From: a bacterium
Lineage (GTDB): Bacteria; Bacillota; Clostridia; Oscillospirales; Oscillospiraceae
Direction of reading: 5' to 3'
Assembly: GCA_019424865.1 (NCBI GenBank)
Contig: JAHYYS010000028.1
Location: 1-29,241 of the forward strand
DNA: 29,241 bases
The notes under the pieces are model-generated. The model worked only from the letters and a program-made list of their open reading frames with translations, ran no database searches and was not told the origin of the DNA. Made by a program: the position numbers and the translations under genes. The first letter of the stretch is position 1, and each line of letters opens with the position of its first letter. Below are positions 22,203 through 28,516 of this stretch, piece after piece.

Positions 22203-23492
22203 TTAGGCGTCCTCCACGCCCTCCACAAAGTAATTCATGCTGCCGGTGATGACGGAGTCCTCCACGGACGCGCCGCCCGCGGCCACAACCACGGGATCCC
22301 GCTCTACCAGAGCGCCGTCCACCAGCTCCTGGCCGTCGCAGCGCAGGTCGGCCTCCTCCTGGGTCACGGCGGCGGTGCCGTCCTCGTTGATCGTGATGTG
22401 CAGCTTCACGCCGGAGAACACATCCCACTCGTCGGAGACAATCAGCTCGGTCACCGCGTCAATGGCCGCCTGGGTGCCGGGGGCCACAGTGGCCTCGTTC
22501 AGGGGGGAGACGCCCACAAAGCCCTCGGCCAGGCCGCCGTAGTAAGCGGAGCCGCCCATGGCCTCCACATAGTTCTCGGCGCCGCCGCAGGTCATGGCGG
22601 TCTCGATGGCCTTGTGATAGTAGACGTTCCAGTGCCAGATGGCGGCGGTCAGGTGGGCGTCGGGGGCGTCGGCGGTCATGTCGGAGTTATAGCCGCAGCC
22701 GAACACGCCGGCGTCCTGGGCCGCGATCTGGGGCTGAGCGGAGTCGCAGTGCTGGGAGATCACGCCGCAGTTATAGGACTGGATCAGCTCACGGGCGAAG
22801 GCCGCCTCGTTGACCTCGTCGGCCCAGGCGCCCAGCTCCTTCACATACACGGTGGCGTCGGGGTTGACCGCCTGCACACCCAGGGCAAAGCCGTTGATGC
22901 CGGAGGCCGTCTCGGCGTACTGGCGGCCGTAGGCGGCCACATAGCCGATGTTGTTGTTGCCGGTCTCCAGGCTCTTCAGTCCGGCGGCGATGCCGGCCAG
23001 ATAGCGGGCCTGATAGGCGCGGCCGAAGTAGTTGTTAAAGTTGGTCTCGTTGGCGGAGTAGCCGGTGGCGTGGGAGAAGATCACGTCGGGGTACTCCTCG
23101 GCCTTGTCGGCCAGGGCCTGCATATAGCCGAAGGAAATGCCGAAGATGATGCTGCAGTTCTCGCTCACCAGGGTATCCACGGCGGTGGCCACCTGGTCAT
23201 AGTCCTCGGCCACGTTGTCCACAATGGCCAGCTGGGTATCGGGGTCCAGGCCCAGCTCCTCCATGGCGGTGGTGATGCCGTTGTGGTGGGCATAGGTATA
23301 GCCCGCCGTGTCGCTGCGGCTGTTGATATAGATGGCGCCCACCTTAAAGTCGCTGGTATCCGCCGCGCTGGCGTCGCCGCCGGATCCGGACTGGGAGCCG
23401 GAGACAGAACCGCTGCCAGATCCGCTGCCGCCGCAGGCCGTCAGAGACAGGCTCATTACCACGGCCAGAGCCATCGCAAGAATCTTTTTCAT
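22203..23492 (-). CDS. BMP-family substrate-binding lipoprotein of nucleoside ABC importer
   Basis: This 429-residue protein captures the ligand outside the cell for the ABC importer. It starts MKKILAMALAVVMSLSLTAC, a lipoprotein signal peptide with lipobox LTAC and lipidated Cys20. A Gly/Ser-rich tether (about 21-50) leads into the BMP/PnrA domain from DFKVGAIYINSRSDTAGYTYAHHNG. IIFGISFGYMQAL, FSHATGY, ARYLAGIAAG and IGYVAAYG are family features. PnrA-like proteins bind purine nucleosides, consistent with the xpt neighbour; the ligand itself is inferred. The ATG at 23492 has AAAGGAGG upstream; the longer upstream frame would destroy the signal peptide. Confidence 0.95.
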   Translation of the reverse strand: MKKILAMALAVVMSLSLTACGGSGSGSGSVSGSQSGSGGDASAADTSDFKVGAIYINSRSDTAGYTYAHHNGITTAMEELGLDPDTQLAIVDNVAEDYDQVATAVDTLVSENCSIIFGISFGYMQALADKAEEYPDVIFSHATGYSANETNFNNYFGRAYQARYLAGIAAGLKSLETGNNNIGYVAAYGRQYAETASGINGFALGVQAVNPDATVYVKELGAWADEVNEAAFARELIQSYNCGVISQHCDSAQPQIAAQDAGVFGCGYNSDMTADAPDAHLTAAIWHWNVYYHKAIETAMTCGGAENYVEAMGGSAYYGGLAEGFVGVSPLNEATVAPGTQAAIDAVTELIVSDEWDVFSGVKLHITINEDGTAAVTQEEADLRCDGQELVDGALVERDPVVVAAGGASVEDSVITGSMNYFVEGVEDA

Positions 23493-23528
23493 GATTTGGT
23501 TGTCCTCCTTTGGTGTCGTTCGTTTCAT

Positions 23529-23571
23529 TCCATTGAATGGATCTATTAAAACCGGAACAGGCCGGTTTTAA
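23529..23571 (-). promoter_or_regulatory. Palindromes in the bmp leader
   Basis: TCCATT-G-AATGGA (23529-23541) is an operator-sized palindrome. TTAAAACCGG/CCGGTTTTAA (23546-23555/23562-23571) is a perfect 10-bp stem whose right arm is T-rich, so it may be an attenuator or the end of an upstream transcript. I see no purine riboswitch here. Confidence 0.45.
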
Positions 23572-23625
23572 CCGTTGTTGGGGGATTTTCCGCCGCGGAC
23601 GGCGGTCTCCCCTTCTATGTTATAT

Positions 23626-23647
23626 GGGCCGATGCCCGCATCGGCCC
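23626..23647. repeat. GGGCCGAT inverted repeat
   Basis: GGGCCGAT and ATCGGCCC flank a 6-base loop (GCCCGC). It has the same GGGC...GCCC frame as the 8-3-8 family but a longer loop. Confidence 0.6.
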
Positions 23648-23694
23648 GCCGGGGCCTTTCCGCAGGGCGGCTCGTCTGGAGATATTCCGCAGCC

Positions 23695-23926
23695 CCGGTT
23701 CAGTCCTCAAACTCCACGCCGGTCTCCTCCGACATAGACTTTACCTTCGCCAGGGACCTCCCGCAAAATCAAAGATTTTGCGGGTTCCCTTCCTTTTCGT
23801 CCTCGGCGGAAGTCAATTCCGCCTGCGGTAATTCTCCGGTCCTTCGGACCTGCGAATATTCGGCCTGCCGGCCGCCCCATCCAAGATGGGGCCCCGTGGA
23901 GTCCCTGGCCGGCACGGCCCAGGGCG
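23695..23926 (-). repeat. Second copy of the xpt 3' end plus hairpin array
   Basis: The 58 bases at 23927-23984 (end of xpt, its stop and five following bases) are repeated without a mismatch at 23695-23752. Between the copies lie four short stems in a row: CCCGCAAAATC/GATTTTGCGGG (23760-23784, 3-base loop), GGCGGAA/TTCCGCC (23805-23823), GGTCC/GGACC (23838-23850) and GCCCCATC/GATGGGGC (23874-23892, 3-base loop). The copy encodes LAKVKSMSEETGVEFED and a stop but has no start or upstream xpt sequence, so it is a 3'-end fragment, not a gene. Confidence 0.9.
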
Positions 23927-23931
23927 CCGGT

Positions 23932-24507
23932 TCAGTCCTCAAACTCCACGCCGGTCTCCTCCGACATAGACTTTACCTTCGCCAAAGACTCCACGCGGAT
24001 CCCCTTGGCGCGGATGCGGGCGCCGCCGGGCTGGAAGGCCTTTTCAATGACGATACCCGCCCCCACCAGCTCGGCCCCCGCCTGATTCACCAGGTCGATC
24101 AGCCCCTCCAGAGCGGCGCCGTTGGCCAGGAAGTCATCAATGATCAGCACCCGGTCTCCCGGGCCCAAAAACTGCTTGGCCACGATGACGTCATAGACCC
24201 GGCCGTGGGTGAAGGACTCCACCTTGGTGTTATACACCTTGCCGGCAATGTTCTTGGTCTGGCTCTTTTTGGCGAAAATAACCGGGCAGTGAAAAAACTG
24301 CGCCGTGACACAAGCGATCCCGATGCCCGAGGCCTCGATGGTCAAAATCTTGTTCACGCCGCAGTCGCAGAACCGGCGCTGGAATTCCCGGCCGATCTCC
24401 TCAAATAGCGCGACGTCCATCTGGTGGTTCAAAAAGCTGTCCACCTTCAGCACGTCGGTCCCTTTTACCACTCCATCCTGCCGGATGCGCTGTTTCAATA
24501 GCTCCAT
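23932..24507 (-). CDS. xpt: Xanthine phosphoribosyltransferase
   Basis: Xpt converts xanthine and PRPP to XMP in purine salvage. The 191-residue protein begins MELLKQRIRQDGVV, with DSFLNHQMD, LTIEASGIGIA, and the PRPP-binding motif VLIIDDFLANGAA typical of Bacillus-type Xpt; size is as expected. ATG 24507 has GAGGG upstream, and the frame upstream is not conserved-looking. It is first in a - strand series followed by the bmp importer, so salvage and uptake are probably linked. The last codons are duplicated downstream. In many Firmicutes xpt is controlled by a guanine riboswitch; none is recognisable in this short leader. Confidence 0.96.
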   Translation of the reverse strand: MELLKQRIRQDGVVKGTDVLKVDSFLNHQMDVALFEEIGREFQRRFCDCGVNKILTIEASGIGIACVTAQFFHCPVIFAKKSQTKNIAGKVYNTKVESFTHGRVYDVIVAKQFLGPGDRVLIIDDFLANGAALEGLIDLVNQAGAELVGAGIVIEKAFQPGGARIRAKGIRVESLAKVKSMSEETGVEFED

Positions 24508-24537
24508 GTGTCCCTCTGCCCTCCCGCGAAAATGACA

Positions 24538-24559
24538 GTGGCCCGAACACACGGGCCAC
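24538..24559 (-). promoter_or_regulatory. Hairpin in the xpt leader
   Basis: GTGGCCCG and CGGGCCAC form a perfect 8-bp stem with a 6-base loop, about 30 bases before the xpt start. On the - strand it is followed by TGTCATTTT, so a weak attenuator is possible. Confidence 0.5.
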
Positions 24560-24582
24560 GCAAATGATGTCGATACAGGTTC

Positions 24583-24611
24583 ATTTTACTAGAAATTCCC
24601 CACTCCTGCAA
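24583..24611 (-). promoter_or_regulatory. Candidate promoter of xpt
   Basis: On the - strand TTGCAG, a 17-base spacer and TAAAAT (five of six) precede the leader hairpin. The transcript would have about 70 bases of leader, too short for a purine riboswitch. Confidence 0.5.
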
Positions 24612-24852
24612 TCCCTTTTTCAAAAAAATTTTTGTTTTCCCCTTTCGGGGCGGCTTTGGCCCCTCCGGTGCAGTTTTTCCTGCAAAAGGCGGGTGCTCTG
24701 CGCCCTTTTCTGCCGCCTTTTGTTCCTTTTCCTCCGGATCTTATATATTTTTTGTCCGCTGCCCGAATTCGACCGTTTTTATACCAAAATATGGTAAACT
24801 TAAATCAGAAGTATTTCAGAACCTTGCTTGAGTGCGGAAAGGCGGAATTTTT
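24612..24852. other. Intergenic region upstream of the Noc/ParB paralogue
   Basis: The region between divergent xpt and the ParB-like gene is rich in T on the + strand. It contains a run of A and T (around 24620-24635), CCCC-TTT-GGGG type small stems and TACCA/TGGTA arms at 24782-24796. A weak promoter, TTCGAC (24768-24773), 16 bases, TATGGT (24790-24795), may drive the ParB-like gene. Nothing else is recognised. Confidence 0.4.
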
Positions 24853-25668
24853 ATGCGGTTGCTGCCCAAAAAGGGGATCTATGACAGCGGGCGCGTCCTT
24901 TTCCTGCCCGTAGATGCCATCCAGCCCAATCCCAACCAGCCCCGAACGGTCTTCTCCCCCGCCGAGCTCCATGAGCTGGCGGACTCCATCCGATCCCTGG
25001 GGGTGCTTCAGCCCCTGACCGTGCGCCGCCGGGACGGCAGCTGGGAGCTGGTGGCCGGCGAGCGGCGGCTTCGGGCCGCCAAGCTGGCCGGGCTGGAGGA
25101 GGTCCCCTGTCTGTCCATTCAGGCCGACAGCCAGTCCTCCTCCCTGCTGGCGCTGGTGGAGAACCTTCAGCGAAAGGATCTGGACTTTTGGGAGGAGGCC
25201 CTGGCCCTGCGCCGGCTGATTGATGACTTTCACCTCTCCCAGGAGGAGGCGGCCCGCCGCATCGGAAAAAGCCAGTCCTCGGTGGCCAACAAGCTGCGCC
25301 TGCTGCGCCTGCCGCCCCAGGTGCTCTCCCTGCTGCGGGAGGGCGGCTGCTCCGAGCGCCACGCCCGGGCGCTGCTCCGCCTGGAGGACGGGGACCGCCA
25401 GCTGGCGCTGGCCCAGCGCGTGGTGCGGGAGGGCATGACGGTGGCCCAGACCGAGGCGGCGGTGGAGGCCGCCCTCTCCGCGCCGCCCCCCAAAAAGCAG
25501 CAGCGCCGGCCCACCTTTGTGGTAAAGGATGTGCGCCTCTTTCTCAATACCATCACCCGCAGCCTGGACCTGATGCGCTCGGCTGGGGTGGATGCCCAGT
25601 GCCGCCGGGAGGACACGGAGGAGGAAATCCTTCTCACCATCCATATTCCCCGCCGGAGCCGACCCTAG
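24853..25668 (+). CDS. ParB/Noc-family DNA-binding protein
   Basis: The 271-residue protein has the ParB N-terminal CTP-binding domain (VDAIQPNPNQPR, LQPLTVRR, and the CTP motif GERRLRAAKLAG) and ENLQRKDLDFWEEA. The central helix-turn-helix is SQEEAARRIGKSQSSVANKL, and a short basic C-terminal dimerisation region follows. Two ParB-like genes flank soj. In Firmicutes the copy upstream of soj is usually Noc, the nucleoid-occlusion factor that reads a site differing slightly from parS. Its N-terminus (MRLLPKKGIY) contains basic residues, as expected for Noc's membrane-binding helix, but I cannot separate Noc from ParB by sequence alone. The ATG at 24853 follows AAAGGCGG. Confidence 0.9.
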   Translation: MRLLPKKGIYDSGRVLFLPVDAIQPNPNQPRTVFSPAELHELADSIRSLGVLQPLTVRRRDGSWELVAGERRLRAAKLAGLEEVPCLSIQADSQSSSLLALVENLQRKDLDFWEEALALRRLIDDFHLSQEEAARRIGKSQSSVANKLRLLRLPPQVLSLLREGGCSERHARALLRLEDGDRQLALAQRVVREGMTVAQTEAAVEAALSAPPPKKQQRRPTFVVKDVRLFLNTITRSLDLMRSAGVDAQCRREDTEEEILLTIHIPRRSRP

Positions 25669-25685
25669 GGCTCACTCCCTCATGG

Positions 25686-25720
25686 GCCGCCGCAGGACCT
25701 CTGCGGCGGCTTTTCTTTTT
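25686..25720 (+). terminator. Terminator after the Noc/ParB paralogue
   Basis: GCCGCCGCAG and CTGCGGCGGC (25686-25695/25701-25710) form a perfect 10-bp stem with a 5-base loop, followed by TTTTCTTTTT. It separates this gene from the soj-spo0J transcript. Confidence 0.92.
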
Positions 25721-25724
25721 TCCG

Positions 25725-25740
25725 TGTTTCACGTGAAACA
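25725..25740. other. parS centromere site 1
   Basis: TGTTTCACGTGAAACA is the canonical 16-bp parS, a perfect palindrome bound by Spo0J/ParB. It lies between the ParB-like gene terminator and the soj promoter. Confidence 0.97.
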
Positions 25741-25809
25741 TTTTTCTGCCGCTCCCCTCTGCGCCAGGGGCCCCATCGGGATTTTCCGCGAAAAAACCTG
25801 GGAAAACGG

Positions 25810-25838
25810 TTGAAATGCCCTGCGGTGATTGATATAAT
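25810..25838 (+). promoter_or_regulatory. Promoter of soj-spo0J
   Basis: TTGAAA (25810-25815), a 17-base spacer and a perfect TATAAT (25833-25838). The leader of about 140 bases contains an 8-3-8 stem ACAGGGCC/GGCCCTGT (25920-25938). parS site 1 is 70 bases upstream, so bound Spo0J could affect initiation. Confidence 0.75.
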
Positions 25839-25982
25839 GGAACTCGCGCAATCCGCTGAACTTCTTTCCGCGGCACAGGCGGCATTTCTGTTCCCATTCT
25901 CTCCGGACGGCTGAGGCACACAGGGCCGAGGGCCCTGTATTTCTCCCGCGGAGATCCCGACAACCGCTGCAAGGAGGTGCCT

Positions 25983-26750
25983 ATGGCCAGAATTATTGCT
26001 GTTGTCAATCAAAAAGGCGGAGTGGGAAAAACCACCACCACAGTCAATCTGACAGCCGCGCTCCATGAGCTGGGCAAGCGCGTGCTGCTGTGTGACTTTG
26101 ACCCCCAGGCAAACGCCACCTCCGGGATGGGGGTGGACAAAAACACCGCATCCCCCAACATCTATGACGTGGTCATCAACGGCGCCGAGCCGGCGCGGGC
26201 GGTGGCCGCCACCAAATTCGGCGACGTGCTGCCCTCCAACAAGGCGCTGGCCGGGGCCGGCATTGAGATGATCGGCATTGACAACCGGGAGGCGCTGCTG
26301 AAACAGGCGCTGGACGCCCTGTCTCCGCAGTACGACTACATCCTCATCGACTGCCCCCCCTCCCTGGAGCTGCTTACGGTCAACGCCCTGTGCGCGGCCC
26401 AGTCCCTGCTGGTGCCGGTGCAGTGTGAGTACTATGCCCTGGAGGGGCTGAGCGACCTTCTGGCCACGGTCCGCCTGGTCAAGCGGGGGCTGAACCCCAA
26501 GCTGAACCTGGAGGGCGTGCTGCTGACCATGTTTGACGGCCGGACCAACCTGTCCCTTCAGGTGGCGGAGGAGGTCAAGCGCCATTTCCCCGGTCAGGTC
26601 TACGCCACTGTGATTCCCCGCAATGTGCGCCTGAGCGAGGCCCCCAGCCACGGCAAGCCTGTGCTGGCCTATGACCCCTGGTCCCGGGGCACCGAGGCCT
26701 ATCGGGCGCTGGCCCAGGAGATGACCGCAAAGCACCATCTGTCCAAATAG
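25983..26750 (+). CDS. soj: Chromosome partitioning ATPase Soj/ParA
   Basis: Soj is a deviant Walker ATPase that drives origin segregation and modulates replication initiation with Spo0J. The 255-residue protein has the Walker A box KGGVGKTTTT (from Lys11) with the signature first lysine, DFDPQANAT, Walker B LIDCPPSLELLTVNAL and the conserved PRNVRLSEAPSHG near the C-terminus. There is no N-terminal HTH, so this is the chromosomal Soj type. ATG 25983 has AAGGAGG; a GTG six bases upstream overlaps it and was rejected. spo0J follows after a 119-base structured gap. Confidence 0.97.
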   Translation: MARIIAVVNQKGGVGKTTTTVNLTAALHELGKRVLLCDFDPQANATSGMGVDKNTASPNIYDVVINGAEPARAVAATKFGDVLPSNKALAGAGIEMIGIDNREALLKQALDALSPQYDYILIDCPPSLELLTVNALCAAQSLLVPVQCEYYALEGLSDLLATVRLVKRGLNPKLNLEGVLLTMFDGRTNLSLQVAEEVKRHFPGQVYATVIPRNVRLSEAPSHGKPVLAYDPWSRGTEAYRALAQEMTAKHHLSK

Positions 26751-26757
26751 GCATAGG

Positions 26758-26851
26758 GAATCAGGGGCGTGGAGGCACTCCTACCTTTAAATATAGGATT
26801 TGGCCCGGCGCGGCCGGGCCGCAGCACTCCCTCACCTCCCGTCCCTGATTC
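26758..26851 (+). repeat. Stem-loop in the soj-spo0J gap
   Basis: GAATCAGGG and the following GCGTGGAGG (26758-26775) pair, with two mismatches, with CCTCCCGTCCCTGATTC (26835-26851). Inside is a perfect 8-3-8 stem GGCCCGGC/GCCGGGCC. No promoter or clear U tract is seen, so it may be an RNA-processing or partial termination structure. Confidence 0.55.
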
Positions 26852-26869
26852 AACAGAGAAGGAGTTTAT

Positions 26870-27763
26870 ATGGCAAAACGAAAGACAGAGCTGGGGCTGG
26901 GGCGGGGCCTGAACGCCCTGCTGGGGGACCCGGACCTGCAGCCCCAGGGCGAGGGCTCCGTTACCCTCCCCATCTCCCAGGTGGAGCCGGGGCTGAACCA
27001 GCCCCGCAAGCGCTTTGACCAGGAGGCCCTGGCCGACCTGGCCGAATCCATCCGGATCCACGGCATCATTCAGCCCCTGACAGTCCGACGGCTCTCCACC
27101 GGGTACTATCAGATTATTGCCGGCGAGCGGCGCTGGCGGGCCGCCAAGCTGGCCGGCCTCACGGAGGTGCCCGCCGTAATTATGGAGGCCGATGACCGGA
27201 AGGTCATGGAGCTGGGTCTGATTGAAAACCTCCAGCGGGAGGATCTGAACCCCGCCGAAGAGGCCCGGGGTTATCAGACCCTGATGGAGGAATACGGCCT
27301 GACCCAGGAGCAGGTGGCCCAGCAGATGGGCAAATCCCGCCCGGCCATTGCCAACACCCTGCGGCTGCTGGCCCTGCCGGAGGACATTATGAAGCTGGTG
27401 GAGGAGGGACAGCTCTCCGCCGGCCACGCCCGGGCCATTTTGGGGGCCCCCACCCCCGCCATGCAGCGGCAGGCGGCCAAAAAAGTGGTGGAGGGGCAGC
27501 TCTCCGTGCGGCAGACCGAAGCCCTGATTAAGGCCCTGCAGAAGCAGGCCCAGGAGAAGCCCAAGCCGGCCGGGGAGGATCTCTCCCTCTATCTGGGCGA
27601 GCTGGAAAAGGACCTGTCCGGCCGCCTGGGCCGAAAGGTCAAGATTGCCCACCGGGGCAAGCGGGGCAAAATTGAGCTGGAATACTATGACAGCCAGGAC
27701 CTGGAGGGGCTGCTTGCCCTGCTCCAGAGCCTGAACGAAGGAGGTGCCGGTCTGAATGGATGA
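26870..27763 (+). CDS. spo0J: Chromosome partitioning protein Spo0J/ParB
   Basis: ParB binds parS, loads and slides as a CTP-dependent clamp, and recruits condensin. The 297-residue protein starts MAKRKTELGLGRGLNALLGD, whose LGRGLNALL stretch is the Soj-activating N-terminal motif and is missing from the upstream paralogue. It has PRKRFDQEALADLAESI, the CTP motif GERRWRAAKLAG, ENLQREDLNPAEEA and helix-turn-helix TQEQVAQQMGKSRPAIANTL. The C-terminal dimerisation helices end near LLQSLNEGG. The start has GAAGGAG. It overlaps the next gene by 8 bases. Two perfect parS sites lie within 2 kb. Confidence 0.96.
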   Translation: MAKRKTELGLGRGLNALLGDPDLQPQGEGSVTLPISQVEPGLNQPRKRFDQEALADLAESIRIHGIIQPLTVRRLSTGYYQIIAGERRWRAAKLAGLTEVPAVIMEADDRKVMELGLIENLQREDLNPAEEARGYQTLMEEYGLTQEQVAQQMGKSRPAIANTLRLLALPEDIMKLVEEGQLSAGHARAILGAPTPAMQRQAAKKVVEGQLSVRQTEALIKALQKQAQEKPKPAGEDLSLYLGELEKDLSGRLGRKVKIAHRGKRGKIELEYYDSQDLEGLLALLQSLNEGGAGLNG

Positions 27764-28391
27764 GAAGGAACAGGAGCAGCAGCCCCTCTCCCCCGCCCCC
27801 AAGGAGGAGGCGCAGCCGTCCGGCGCCGGAGCGGCGCAGGAGAGCGGGGACGCCAAGGAGTCCCGTCAGCACCGCATCTCCCACGGCCAGCAGAAGCGCC
27901 GCCAGCGGTCGGTGTTTCAGTATATCGCCATTTTGTTTGCCGCGGCCTTTGTGCTGCTGTTCATCACCTATAGGATGGACCGCCGGCAGTATGAGCTGAT
28001 GCAGGAACAAAACGAGGGGCAGATCAGCGACCTTCAGCAGACCATCTCCGCCTTCCAGTCCCTCCAGGGCCTGCAGGAGGAGAACGCCGCGCTGAAGGAG
28101 AAGGTTTCCGAGCTGGAGGAGCAGGCCGCCCAGCAGGAGAGCCAGATGGACGAGCTGCAGCAGAACAACACCCAGCTGCAGGACACCCTGTCCAAGACCA
28201 GCTCCGCCCTGGACTGGTTCTGGCAGATTGACGAGGCCTACGTCCGCGGCCGCTACAGCCTGTGCCGCCAGCTGATCACCAGCCTGGAGGAGGCCGGCCT
28301 GGTGGAGTACCTGCCCAAGGAGAGCGTGACCGACAACGGCCGCTTCTCCCCCTACGACCGCTATCAGGAGATTTATGAGGCCCTGTATTAA
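27756..28391 (+). CDS. Bitopic coiled-coil membrane protein, unknown function
   Basis: I do not recognise the family. The 211-residue product has a charged, low-complexity N-terminus (about residues 1-50, ending HGQQKRRQRS) and one membrane helix at about 53-72 (VFQYIAILFAAAFVLLFITY). A coiled coil of about 75 residues follows (EENAALKEKVSELEEQAAQQ and flanking heptads). The conserved-looking C-terminal tail of about 60 residues is rich in aromatics and ends YDRYQEIYEALY. Basic residues before the helix suggest the N-terminus is inside, so the coiled coil would be outside. It overlaps spo0J by 8 bases (start at 27756 with GAAGGAGGTG), so it is co-translated. parS site 2 follows 45 bases after its stop. 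In other clostridia a small membrane protein (DUF4446) holds this position, but this sequence does not look like DUF4446. Confidence 0.8.
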   Translation: MDEKEQEQQPLSPAPKEEAQPSGAGAAQESGDAKESRQHRISHGQQKRRQRSVFQYIAILFAAAFVLLFITYRMDRRQYELMQEQNEGQISDLQQTISAFQSLQGLQEENAALKEKVSELEEQAAQQESQMDELQQNNTQLQDTLSKTSSALDWFWQIDEAYVRGRYSLCRQLITSLEEAGLVEYLPKESVTDNGRFSPYDRYQEIYEALY

Positions 28392-28435
28392 CCCCAGGGC
28401 CGGGAAAGAACCCTTTGGCGGGCCGCGGCGCCCTT

Positions 28436-28451
28436 TGTTTCACGTGAAACA
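28436..28451. other. parS centromere site 2
   Basis: A second perfect TGTTTCACGTGAAACA lies in the gap before serS, 2.7 kb from site 1. Its palindrome extends one base further on each side (T...A) than the 16-bp core. Confidence 0.97.
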
Positions 28452-28516
28452 AAGAATACCGCGCCGGGTCCCGCCCGGAACAGAAAACACCACTGAATCA
28501 AAGGAGAAAACAAGCC

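Noticed and set aside
21354..23549. A 731-codon open frame on + across the 195-bp repeats and opposite the bmp gene
   Set aside because: The first part is repeat sequence whose period happens to be a multiple of three, and the rest is antisense to the lipoprotein gene.
24508..24611. Purine riboswitch upstream of xpt
   Set aside because: The leader is about 70 bases and lacks the three-way-junction core expected of the family; only a simple 8-bp hairpin is seen.
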